The notes below the pieces were generated by a model. That model searched no databases. It saw nothing but the letters and a program-made list of their open reading frames with translations, and was not told where the DNA came from. Made by a program: the position numbers and the translations under genes. A DNA stretch of 64,000 bases. It comes from Eutreptiella sp. 'Long Island Sound 2002'. Lineage: Eukaryota; Euglenozoa; Euglenophyceae; Eutreptiales; Eutreptiaceae. Within the stretch, counting starts at the first letter, position 1; every line of letters begins with the position of its first letter. This document shows positions 10,747 to 20,157 of this stretch, piece by piece. The stretch spans positions 39,310,294 through 39,374,293 of the forward strand of contig OZ038383.1 of the NCBI GenBank assembly GCA_964036045.1, written 5' to 3'.

Positions 10747-11065
10747 CGGATGTGCGTCCGTCAAATATTTGGGTGGCCTACACCCCCAAACTATTCGACA
10801 GGCGTACGTCCGTCCAATGGTTGGGGGGCCTACACCCCCAAAACATTTGACGGACGTACGTCCGTCAAATGTTTGGGGGGTGCAGGCCCCCCAAATATTT
10901 GACGGATGTGCGTCTGTCAAATATTTGGGGGGCCTACACCCCCAAAATATTTGATTGATGTGCGTCCGTCAAACATTTGGGGGCCTAAACCCCCGAAATA
11001 TTTGACGGATGTACGTCCGTCAAATTTTTGGGGGGCCTACACCCACAAAATATTTGACGGCTATG
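10747..11065. repeat. Palindromic satellite array, right block
   Basis: About six more units of the satellite seen at 7.9-9.17 kb, with the same arms and spacers. The phase continues exactly from the left block once the gypsy patch is removed. The units nearest 10,780-10,870 are the most diverged. Confidence 0.9.
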
Positions 11066-11159
11066 GTGCGTCCTGGTTCTGTGGTTTCATCTGTACCTTT
11101 TCTCCTTGTAGTTTGTTTTTGCCTCATTACACCTTTTCCTGTGTGAGTTCGCGTTCTGC

Positions 11160-11465
11160 CAGTTCGCCTACTGCGCGCCTTTGAGCCACAGCTTTCGGTT
11201 TCGGTCTGTGCCATTGCGCTTCGCGACTGAACCCTGGTCGCCTACTGTGCGCCTTTGAGCCACAGCTTTCGGTTTCAGTTTGAGCCACCGCGCTTTGCGA
11301 CTGAACCCTGGTTGTCTACTGTGCGCCTTTGAGCCACAGCTTTCGGTTTCGGTCCGAGCCACTGCGCTTCGCGACTGAATCCTGGTCGCCTATTGTGCGC
11401 CTTTGAGCCACAGCTTTCGGTTTCGGTCCAAGTCATTGCGCTTCGCGATTAAGCCTTGACGTAAC
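11160..11465. repeat. ~75-bp tandem repeat, about four copies
   Basis: The unit contains GCGCCTTTGAGCCACAGCTT and later GCGCTTCGCGACTGAACC. Copies begin near 11,174, 11,248, 11,323 and 11,398. The array ends just before the long plus-strand coding region, so it could sit in a leader or promoter area. No TATA box or other signal is evident. Confidence 0.8.
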
Positions 11466-11471
11466 CACTGT

Positions 11472-13464
11472 GTGCCACTGAGCCGCAGCACTTCCTTTGT
11501 TGTCATAGCCCTAGCGCTCTCGACAACAAACCCACCCACAACGGCGTCTCCGGGACCAGCCGGTGAGCCTCAAGACAAGCCCGGCTGGCACTTTGAGTAC
11601 CAAGGACTTGCCCTTGATTGCCCCCCCGAGTTGTGGGAGCCCCATAGGGGTCACGGTTGTGGACCCTGCAAGCCACGAAGGTCACCCAAACCACTAACAG
11701 TCGTGGTGCACGAGCCAAGCAATGAACCAGCCTGCTGAGTGGCCACCACAGCACTTGCTGGAGCCAGCAAGAATGAAGTATGGCCTAATGCCGGCCACAG
11801 GACAATTGGGGTGGCAGGCCACGCCGGAGGTGGCCGGGCGCCTATGGAGACGGTTGAAGGACCACATGGCCTTGTGTGTCCTTGACGTGGTGAATCCGCA
11901 TGGTTGCAGGGCATTGTGCCGGTTCATGTACACCGAGCATGGGTTTGCCAAGCCCACCTTGCATGATGGGGGTAGCCTCGTGCACTACCGGGAGGTTGCC
12001 ACAGAACTGTGGGAACGACTTGCAAAACGAAACAGTGGCCGGCCAGGCTATCGTAAGGCCGGTGCTATTGCCGGGTGGCCGTCAAGTGTGAAGATAGCAG
12101 AGCAAAGGGAGGTTTGGTGTGAACTGGTGCGTGCCCTACCTCTGGTCGACGAGTGGCCGTTCTGGACTGGGGACGAGGCATATCCCAGCCCTACCATGGG
12201 TTACTTCTATGACAAGGCTATTCGCCACGTTACGCTTGGCCCATATCTGTGGCCCCAAGCGACAAGTGGGCCCAAACCACTAGTGAGCGACCTGTTGCCA
12301 GGCCCCAAGGCGCCTGCTGCCAGTCGGCGCAACTCGTTGTTGCCTCAGGCTGCGGTCCCACGTGCGTGTGTCACTGTCACCCAGACACGGCAAGAGCGCT
12401 TTGACCAAGTGTTGCTGCAAGCCGCCCAGGGGGCAGCCCGCTGCCTCACGATTGCATGCCAGGGGCTGCAAGAGCAGCGCCAGGAAACATTGACCGAGGA
12501 CAGCCTGGTGGCAGCATACACGCTGGGCCGCCACTTCGCGAACAGCATGCGGGTGCCTATGCAAGACTGCAACGAGCTGTTGCTGCGTTGCAGCCCCTTT
12601 AGCCCAGAGGTGCCAGACAGTCACCCCGGCCGTCTGCATGCGGCCGTACGGGTTGTGGACAACGCGTGGAGGAATGATCGAGCTCTTGAGATGTTGCAAC
12701 TGCTAGTGGAGGAGATGGAGGCGGCCGGTGTACAGCCTGCATACACCCAACGATTAAGTCCACAAGGGCACCCTCGAGGTGACCCAAGTGACTCCACGTC
12801 CTCTGCCGTAGCGCAGGGGGTTGGAGCGGCGGTGCTCATGGAGGAGATGGAGGCGGCCGCTGTACAGCCAGCATACACTCAACGATTAAGTCCAGAAGGG
12901 CACCCTCGAGGTGACCCAAGTGACTCCACGTCCTCTGCCGTAGCGCAGGGGGTTGGAGCGGCGGTGCTCATGGCAAGAGACCCCTCAGGCGATGAGTCTG
13001 TGACTCCCACTTCGTCCTCCCTGGCACAAGGGCGTGGTCCCCCGGCAGGTGCACAGAGTGTGGATAGCCGTGGTGAGGTGTTCAGTCCACCTGACCCCCC
13101 CCGCCCAGGTGGTGCGACCGAATCCCCGGCATGTGTTGGACATGCAACACCAGACCCTAGGTCCCAGGTCTGCCCCGCCAATGAGTCACCTTCCATTGCA
13201 CCCATAGTAGACCCTACAGGGGTTCTCACGGCACACTCCCCAGCCCCCCACCCTGCATATCTGACACCGGCGGTTAGTGATGGAGGGGTGGCGAGTTGCT
13301 TGGAGGAGTCTCCTATACCACTTGCACAGAAACCCAAGGAGCCAGCTGCTCTGGACTGTAGTCCTTCTAGCACAGGCACTGTGGCGACAGTGAAGGCTTT
13401 CGATCAGGCCAGTGCGGATTCAGGGTCGACCCCGCTTGAACACCCCAGTTCATTGGCACAGTGA
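11472..13464 (+). pseudogene. N-terminal region of the hAT-linked protease gene, function unknown
   Basis: A 580-residue open frame runs from 11,722 to 13,464, with a likely upstream extension at 11,472-11,738 in another frame (GWHFEYQGLALDCPPELW). The first ~330 residues look globular and Trp-rich (WQATPEVAGRLWRRLKDHM, EVWCELVRALPLVDEWPFW) but match no family I know. The rest is a disordered Ser/Pro-rich linker with two 44-residue repeats. It ends at a TGA caused by a 1-bp deletion inside a 75-bp repeat (near 13,458). The adjacent copy also has a CAG-to-TAG change. The text then continues in the next frame into the OTU domain, so both are probably one gene. Confidence 0.55.
12709..12972. repeat. 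132-bp direct tandem duplication in the linker
   Basis: Two adjacent, nearly identical in-frame units of 132 bp encode 44 residues each, including EEMEAAGVQPAYTQRLSP and DSTSSAVAQGVGAAVLM. The high identity shows a recent duplication. The period is a multiple of three. Confidence 0.85.
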
Positions 13465-13605
13465 AGGCTTGCAGTTAGTCTAGTGCGGATTCAGGGTTGA
13501 CCCCGGTTGAATACCCCAGCTCATTGGCGACCGTGAAGGCTTGCAGTCAGTCCAGTGCGGATTCAGGGTCCACCCCGGTTGAACACCCCAGTTCATTGGA
13601 ACAGA
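13380..13605. repeat. ~75-bp coding repeat, three copies
   Basis: Each copy encodes SSADSGSTPVEHPSSLA or a variant. The middle copy carries both a 1-bp deletion and a TAG, which split the reading frame. Comparison with the outer copies shows directly that these are mutations and not an intron. Confidence 0.8.
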
Positions 13606-15140
13606 GCCCACGGAGCAAGAAGCGCCGAGGGGTTACACCCCCAAGTAATGGGGCTGCCGCGAAACGTGGCAAGAAAGAGCAAGGCACAAAGACAGCTCCG
13701 ATAGATCCAGATGCTATGGCATTGGACGATGTGGACCGACAGCCCAACAAGGCCGAGGGTGGCAGAGTCCTACCAACCGCGAGGTCCTTGAAGCTTCGCA
13801 TTCTTCCGGACCAGTACGTTGCAGGGGCATGTTTCTACTATGCTGTGGCCCAAAGCCTGCATGCTATCAGCAGCAACGCCCCGTTGGACAGCGCATCGCT
13901 AAGGGCAAAAGCCATTGCCGTGTTTCGCGACATGTGTGGCCTTTCAATTCAAGAGTCTGCACTATCTGTGAACCGGGATCTTGAGAAGCACACATGGCGT
14001 GGCCGGCCCCAAGGGGGAATGCCTGAGCACTTTGCTGCCTTGCCGAAGCATGTGGATGGTAGTGTGGTGTTGCTGCGATCAAACAGGTTCAGCACTGTGA
14101 CGTCAGGGTTTGGGATGGACAACGCGTTGACATCCGCTGCTGTTTGGGTGCCTGGACAGGAGAATCCGCTGCACTTCCATGACTGTGGGGATATGGAGGA
14201 GCACTGCCACCGGGCGACGGTGGTGGTTATTGCCGAGGCGGAACGAGATGGTGTCAAAGGAGGTGGCCATTTCCGGGGTGCAGTCTTTGACCATTCGCCG
14301 CACGTAGCCCCCTTTTGCACGTTGCACGGGATGATGGGCATCTTGCCATACAAGCGTGGGCCAGTTGGGGGGTTTCGAGCGTGGCATTTGCAGCTAGGGG
14401 TTGGCGGTATGAAGGGCCACACCAATGCAAGAGACTGCCGCCGCACTCGTCTAGTGCAACATACGCGCCACTACAAGCTACTTGTGACCCTGGTGAACAA
14501 GATGGCAAGGCAGATGTTGCCTCATTGGTTTACAAGGACCACCATGCAATTGTCTTGCAATGTCCTCACAAAACCGCATCAGCATGTGCATGACGCGTCC
14601 CCTTGGTCGGCAGTGTTTTCCACCGGCCAGCACACGCGGGGACACTTATGGGTGGAGGCGGGTGGTGTATCTAATGGTCTGGGTGGACGGAGATGTAGTA
14701 TGCAGTGCTTGGATGGTGTTACACGGGATGGCGCCACGTACGATGTATGCCAGCAACCGTTTCTCGTACGTACGGGTGCATGGCATGGCACTTTTTAATG
14801 GCACGGGGAGAGGAGGTTGGTGGTGTTGTACTCCCGCGGTGACTGGCAAACACTCCCGCCGTGGGACCGTGCATTCCTCAATGAGACCGCATTCCGCTTA
14901 CATGCAGGTGCATAGTGGGCCACTTGGTGGAGCACCGCGGCGACCATGGGGAATGCAGAATCCATATGGGTACAACTAGTGGTGGTTGGGTACCACGCTG
15001 CAGTGCCTGTTGGTGGCGTTGGGTGGACATGGAGGACAGCACGCAGGATGCCTGGACGAGGAGGGTGTCTGGGGACCATTGTGGCAGGGTGTTGTGGGAC
15101 ATGGAGGAGGTGGTGCATACAATCCACAGGACATTGCTGA
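13497..15140 (+). pseudogene. OTU-like cysteine protease domain of the giant hAT element
   Basis: OTU proteases cleave ubiquitin or related chains. In the 433-residue frame ending at 14,798, residues 1-95 are a disordered, partly basic linker (SKKRRGV). At 101-121 the text ILPDQYVAGACFYYAVAQSL fits the OTU active-site block, with D105 and nucleophile C112, followed by the helix SLRAKAIAVF. A late His box, GGGHFRGAVFD (H258), supplies the third element. The frame continues past an in-frame TAA at 14,796 and a TAG near 14,912 with coding-like text (WDRAFLNETAFRLHAGA). It follows the N-terminal linker and precedes the USP domain, all on one strand. The family call is inferred from motifs only. 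Confidence 0.65.
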
Positions 15141-15826
15141 GAGGCTAGCCATGGAGGATGCCATGTGTGAGACGGTGTGCCGATGCAGCGGGCGATGCAG
15201 GTGCAAAGCCCCTGCACCAAAATTCCAATGGATGCGGCAGGCAGAGATGGCCGAATGTTGGAAGTACATGGTGCCCAAGCTCACGGCCGCTGGGGTGGTT
15301 GCTTTGTCATGTTGTTTGTCGTACGAGCAAGTCTGGCAATACTGTGGTGCCTGTGGGGTGAAGGTTTTGCGGGAGGGGGGGGAGACAGGCATGCCAGCGC
15401 AGGTATTGCATGTGACGAATCAGGGGCAGAGTGTGCGACAGCGCGTCAAGGAGGGAATGAAGGGGCGACCGGTTGGGTTACCTGATAACCCCCCCCCTTG
15501 TCCGTGTGGGAGTGACCTGAGGGAGGCACCAATGTATACATCTTTGGTGTTCAATGAGGTCGTGGGGTTACATGTCCACAACCAACAGGAGTACAAGTTG
15601 GTTGTGGACCATGAGTTTCTCGATTGCTTGGGATGGCAATGGTCCTTGCATGCCATGGTGTTGCACATTGGATCGACGAGGGAGGAGGGCCACTTTGTGG
15701 TGTATGTCCTTTTCAACAACAAGTGGTGGCTCTGTAATGACACCACGGTGAAGGGCATGACCCCCCCCCCCCCCGACCCGCGAAAAGCAACGTTTATGCT
15801 ATACAAGCGCAAACAAACGGATTTGG
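14986..15826 (+). pseudogene. USP/UCH (C19) ubiquitin protease, C-terminal half
   Basis: USP enzymes remove ubiquitin from proteins. Residues ~219-276 of this frame fit the C-terminal USP signature: LHAMVLHIGSTREEGHF with catalytic His236, then NNKWWLCNDTTV with the Asn/Asp pair (251-252), and ATFMLYKRK at the end. Upstream are a Cys cluster (CETVCRCSGRCRC, 61-73) and CPCG (172-175), as in the zinc-binding insertions of USPs. The N-terminal Cys box is not convincing: the best candidate is Cys400 of the preceding frame (GVSNGLGGRRCSMQ), which lacks the usual Asn-Thr. Frame changes separate it from both neighbours. The frame stays open to 16,158 through a proline-rich repeat. Confidence 0.72.
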
Positions 15827-18800
15827 TTGTACCAGACATGTCGCAGTCTGCCTCCCAACGAACAGGACCTCCAGCCCTTCCTCAGACACGGGATGCCCAG
15901 AGCACACCTATTGGAACCTCGGTGCCAGCCGTGGCGCTGGCACCAGGTGCGCCCCCCCCCCCTTCCTTCAACACAGGGTGCATCAAGGGTTGGGGACACG
16001 AAGAACAGGCCTATGCATGCCCAGAGCGTGCCTATGGACGCCTCCGTGCCAGCCACGGCGCTGGCACGAGGTGCACCCCCCCCTTCCCCAACTGCAACAC
16101 AGAGTGCATCAAGGGTAGGGGACCGGAACTTGAGTATGCATGCCGAGAGCATGGCTGATGAGATGTGTGTGGCTGCCTCGGCGCCGCTACAGACGTCCTC
16201 AAAATTTGTTGAGGCAGTGGCACAGTTGCTGCAGAAGCGCAAGGTGCGAGTGGCCAGGCATTTGAGAGTGCGTGTTGAAGCACACCAGATGCAACTTAGA
16301 GCACGGCATGCGAAAGGTCGGGATGTGCGGCATGCAGAGCATGGCATGTCGCAATCGTTAGTGGCACAGTCAGTGGAGCAGGACAGGTTGAGGTCTGTTG
16401 CATTGGCCGCATTAGGGAAGGATGCATTGTGCGTGTTGATGCACGCCACTCCCATGCAACTAGACAGTGGTCCAAAGACACTACAAATGTTTGTAGCCGC
16501 TCATTGGCAGTATCAGTTCATGACAAGTGGGGGTGTTGAGTGTGTGTGTTGTGCGTGGGCTAATGTGTGTGGCATTCCTGGGGTGCCTCCCCCCCCCTAA
16601 AGAACAGTGAAGCCTTGGCATTGGGAACATATGCTATAGGGATGCGCATGAAGACCTCTGGCCCAAAAACGTGGCGGAAGGAGGTGTTGGAAAGCCACTT
16701 GGGGTTATCACGTGGCACAACATCAACGCAAAAGAATCTGCATAAGCCAGGGCACCACCACCGACTGGCCGAGGACAATTTCAAGCTGCATTGTGCAGAG
16801 CGATATCGCGCATTGTGCCCCACTGCTAGTGCCACAGCTGACGTGGTGGGAGGGAACGTTGTGTTCATCAGGGGGGAAGCCATGGACATAGGTGTGGCAG
16901 TGTCGGATGCTGAGGCAGCCATTCTGTCACGGTTGGTTGAGGTGTATATTGGGTTACGCATGTGCACTTCCATCCGTGCTATAAGTGAGCGCATCCTTCT
17001 GCACTGCTCTCTGACATCTGCCCCTGGGCACCATGCATCACGGCGGTGGATAATTGAGAAGGCTATTGCAGCAATGCATGATGCCCTGCAGGATGAGGTA
17101 ACGCACACCCTATTCCTGGCAACGTTCATTGCAGTGTTGCTTGACGGCTCGGATAGGCAGAGGCATCGCATCAATGAGTACGCCATTCTGCTTATTTTCC
17201 CGGGGACTGGCCACGGGGGCATGTGTGAGGTGTTCCTTGGTGGATGTGGCCTGTGGTGATGCACTTGAGGTTGCAACGCAGCTGGAATGCGTCCTGCTGT
17301 CCTGGATTCCTGACCGTGATTGGTGGGCAAAGAGGGTAGTGACCTTTGCAGTGGACGGGGCTTCTAACCTTGGTGTGCGAGGTGCCAGTGCGCGGCAGGT
17401 TGTTGATGTCTCTATCATTGAGAGCAATGTGTTTGCCTTGATTGGGAAGTGGTTGGTGTTGATGACACCCTTGGGGGAGCCGTGCCATGTGTTGCAGCGC
17501 AAGTTGGGTCTTGCATTGGAGGCTGCTGGCCCAACCCATGTTGATTACTTGGCGGCCGTCAATCGGCAACGAGGCTTGTACAATGGGGCACGGCAGTGGA
17601 AGCAGTTGCAAAAGTGTGTGCAAAAGCATGTGCAGGATAAACGTAGTGGCTTGTAGCTCATCCCCCCAAGTCATCGCATCAGGTGGTCACAGGCGCATGC
17701 ACGGCGCACCACTGCTTTTTTGGCCAATGTCCCTTGGGTGGCACGACACTTGGATTCCAAGGTGCAGCATTCTACCAAGGAGGAGGATGTGTGGGAGGAC
17801 TGCCATGATGCCAGTTTGCTTGCATGGGGGGTGGTTTATGGGGACATCCTGCATGGCACGCGGTGTTTTAACAGTGTGGCACAACGACGTGCGCCCACTG
17901 GTGCACACTTAGCCACTGCAGCAGGTATGCTACAAGCCCGGTTGCAGAGGGTGGCTCGCGAGGAGGGTCCAGGGTGGTTGCAATTCAAGGAGCAGACTGT
18001 GACCGGTGCGTGGTGTGGTGTGCAGTTGCTCCAGTTTGATTCAGGTGGGCAGAAGTGTGCAACAACCCCTCCTTTTCCAGGCGTTCAAGCGCGTGCAGTG
18101 ACTGATGTGTTGCTTGCAGGCATCAAGGAGGGACAGGCAACCATTGACCCCAGGGGGTTGTTGGAGTACGCAGTATTGTTGGACCATGGCCGTTTCGTTG
18201 CCCTCCCGGTCAATGAGCGTGCTGCATATGGGGTGGAGCAGTTGCGCCAATTCATGGCTTCACACCAAGAAGAGTTGTGCGCAACACATGTGAACTGTGA
18301 CCGTGTCTTGGTAGAGTGGGAAGGCCTTAAGGAGCACATGGTGCAGCACTTTGCAACTGTGCAAATGTCCAAGATGTGGGAGGCATTGGCACCTGAAAGG
18401 GCACATGCACAGTGGGTCAATGTGTGGCGCGTTCTCGCATTATTGCGAACATATTGCCCTGCTGAGGCTGCAGTAGAGCGTCCCATCTCTTTGCGTGGGA
18501 GGTTCTGCAGTAGTATGCATGACACTGTGGAGACACATGTCCTCAGCATGTGCACGGCATTGCATTCCAACTTGCCCCCTTTACAACAATGGGCAAAGGG
18601 ACAAGGCGTTGCAGTGGCACACCACCCGGCTGCCCGTGCACGCTTCGATCTGGGCCCAAGACAGAGGGTTTCAAGGAAGGTAGGGAACAGAGAATTTGTG
18701 GAGGCTGCAATGCTTCAATGTTTGCAAGGTAATGAAGCAGTGGGTGATGATGGTGACATGCTGCCCTTCTTTGGAGGGCCAGGTACACCACTGACCTCAA

Positions 18801-19135
18801 CGGCACCCTCAGGAAAGGGTACAGAACGGCACCAGGCACATGTGGTCAGCTGTGTTGCACCCGATGGGACCCCTGACTCGCATGCTGGCAACCATGACTT
18901 CATCTCTTTTCGCAGAGGTATGGAGTGTGCCACATGCAAGAAGGAGGTTCGCATCTGGTGCAATACATGTCTGGTGTGCCATGCATGCTTTTGCGCAAGC
19001 CCGCGTCCTTGTGGGAACGTGGTGGTGAATGTTGTAGATGATGTGTGTGATGAGGGGGAGAACAATAGTGCAGACGAATTGGCCACACCACGCAAGCCAA
19101 ATAGGCGTGGTGTGGCCAGGATGCAGGCGAAATAG
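15827..19135 (+). pseudogene. hAT-like transposase (ZNF862/ZMYM-like type)
   Basis: This is the enzyme expected to cut and move the element. Parts in order: a coiled or basic stretch (16.2-16.5 kb); a possible zinc finger (VECVCCAW and a His cluster GHHH, 16.5-16.8 kb); the first catalytic region LATFIAVLLDGSD near 17,130-17,160; the second, FAVDGASNLG, near 17,350; CHVLQRKLGLAL near 17,490, equal to the C.aHrL.La block; RIRWSQ near 17,680; and the hAT dimerisation region AEAAVERPISLRGRF near 18,460. The C-terminus has a Cys-rich knuckle (CATCKKEVRIWC, then CLVCHACFC). Lesions: a poly-C frameshift near 16,590, a frameshift near 17,200, and a TAG at 17,654-17,656. Apart from that TAG, the frame is open from 17,129 to 19,135. 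Confidence 0.72.
15890..16145. repeat. ~125-bp Pro/Ala coding repeat, two copies
   Basis: Both copies encode SVPAxALAxGAPPPP followed by text around CATCAAGGGT. The first copy reads in the USP frame and the second in the transposase frame. A poly-C run (about 15,950-15,962) separates them, so a homopolymer slip between the copies would fuse USP and transposase into one frame. Confidence 0.65.
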
Positions 19136-19405
19136 GTGATGGCAGCGCAGAATGGCAGGCTGCGTGATTGGTCAAAGGGGGCGTTGTTGAATTGTTTGGA
19201 TGTGCTTGGTGTGAAGGTGGCAGGTAACAGCAATCGACGGGAACTGCGGGACATTGCTACGCAGCAAGCGTTGCCATTATTGCACGAATGGGATGCCTTT
19301 GTGCCGGACACGGACCGTGTCGCCCGTTCTGCGGCACCACCAAGCAGCTCCCAGCCCAGTTGCTCGCAGCCAGTGGATCACATGCATGGACTCATCAATG
19401 AATGA
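19136..19405 (+). CDS. SAP-like DNA-binding segment
   Basis: This 89-residue frame begins directly after the transposase stop. Residues ~8-47 read LRDWSKGALLNCLDVLGVKV then AGNSNRRELRDIA, which has the helix-turn-helix spacing and Leu/Gly pattern of a SAP motif (two helices around LGL-x-G-xK-xxL). The tail is Ser/Pro-rich. It may be a small separate protein or a C-terminal extension of the transposase after the TAG at 19,133. Fold assignment is inference. Confidence 0.4.
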   Translation: MMAAQNGRLRDWSKGALLNCLDVLGVKVAGNSNRRELRDIATQQALPLLHEWDAFVPDTDRVARSAAPPSSSQPSCSQPVDHMHGLINE

Positions 19406-20134
19406 GAGGATGCCCACGTATTTGCATGTGCCCTTTTGTTGTTGTGTGCTGTCTTCGAAGATTTTTCCCATTTTCCGTGTTGGCACATTTGATGTTCTGT
19501 GGCGTTACCATGACCATTTTATTTGTGGATCTGAATTTAACTGATTCCGATTGCAATGGTCATGATGCTATCCCTTGAGATTTTTCCCGTTTTCCCTGTT
19601 TGGCACATTTCCCCCACGTTTTTCATTTGGTTTTCAGTGCTACATATGGCTTGTTTGTGTGGTGGTCGTTCCATTTTCCCCTTTCCCCTTTCCCCTTTCC
19701 CCTTTCCCCTTTCCCCTTTCCCCTTTCCCCTTTCCCCTTTCCCCTTTCCCCTTTCCCAAAGTACACAAACAAATTGTCGGCTCAAACAACCAAAATCAGA
19801 ATCAAATTGAAGTTGTCACATACACTGCTGTCAACGACAGGTGTGCAATTGTTTTCCAAACGGGGGGGTCTGTGTTTTCTTTGGCGCCTTTTCTCCTTTG
19901 GGGGGGGGGGGGGGCTGGAAAGCACCCGATAGTGGGGGGGGGGGGATGGGTGGGGTTTCCTGCGAAGAATTCGGTGTGGACAACGGCGGGGGGGGGTTGA
20001 TTTAGGCATAGTTTCTCCCAATTTCCTCTAGGCATTGGACCCCTAGACCCACCTCCAGTACATAAGAATATCAGACATCTTCTTGGACAGACCGCACACA
20101 CAACATCCCTTATTAGACATCAGACAGCAGACTA
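19406..20134. other. Right untranslated end of the giant element
   Basis: I see no gene here. It contains two similar ~30-bp blocks (TTTTTCCCATTTTCCGTGTT near 19,463 and a variant near 19,581), a (CCCCTTT)n array at 19,677-19,757, poly-G tracts near 19,901, 19,937 and 19,988, and AGACATC motifs near 20,073 and 20,116 that are also present at the left end. It ends at the right inverted repeat. Confidence 0.6.
19677..19757. repeat. (CCCCTTT)n microsatellite, about 11 units
   Basis: A perfect heptanucleotide array of CCCCTTT on the plus strand. It resembles a telomere-type repeat only loosely (AAAGGGG on the other strand) and lies inside a transposon, so I treat it as a simple microsatellite. 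Confidence 0.93.
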
Positions 20135-20148
20135 TATACACATAGATG
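20135..20148 (-). repeat. Right terminal inverted repeat of the giant hAT-like element
   Basis: Reads CATCTATGTGTATA from the outside in and matches the left end at 13 of 14 positions. It lies directly against the second TTCCGCGC copy. Confidence 0.82.
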
Positions 20149-20156
20149 TTCCGCGC
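20149..20156. other. Target-site duplication, right copy (TTCCGCGC)
   Basis: Exact copy of 2,753-2,760. LINE sequence resumes immediately beyond it on the minus strand, in the same codon phase as at the left copy. Confidence 0.85.
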
Positions 20157-20157
20157 C

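Larger units (their letters stand above)
2761..20148 (+). mobile_element. Giant (17.4 kb) hAT-like transposon carrying OTU- and USP-type domains
   Basis: This unit has a perfect 8-bp target duplication, CA-starting 14-bp inverted ends, and a hAT-like transposase on the plus strand near its right end (15.8-19.1 kb). It disrupts a LINE whose frame is restored when it is removed, so the boundaries rest on three independent signs. Its cargo includes a long N-terminal region (11.5-13.5 kb), an OTU-like protease domain, a USP C-terminal domain, a SAP-like segment, proline-rich repeat ORFs, an RNase H fragment, and palindromic satellites with a nested gypsy patch. Most hAT elements are a few kilobases long, so this one is exceptional. 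All its coding parts show lesions, so this copy is probably inactive unless homopolymer errors explain them. Later insertions and array growth may account for part of its length. Confidence 0.8.

Noticed and set aside
7905-11065. CRISPR-like array of palindromic repeats
   Set aside because: There are no unique spacers of uniform length. The spacers are the same few bases each time, and the context is eukaryotic transposons.
14680-14720. GVSNGLGGRRCSMQ as the USP Cys box
   Set aside because: It lacks the Asn-Thr before Cys typical of USPs and lies in another frame. It is kept only as a weak candidate in the feature text.
19677-19757. (CCCCTTT)n as an interstitial telomere
   Set aside because: It does not match TTAGGG- or TTTAGGG-type repeats, is short, and lies within a transposon end.
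2790-20129. 18-bp imperfect direct repeat taken at first as the target duplication
   Set aside because: A perfect 8-bp duplication with adjoining inverted ends lies outside it and restores the LINE codons. The 18-bp pair is better read as subterminal repeats.
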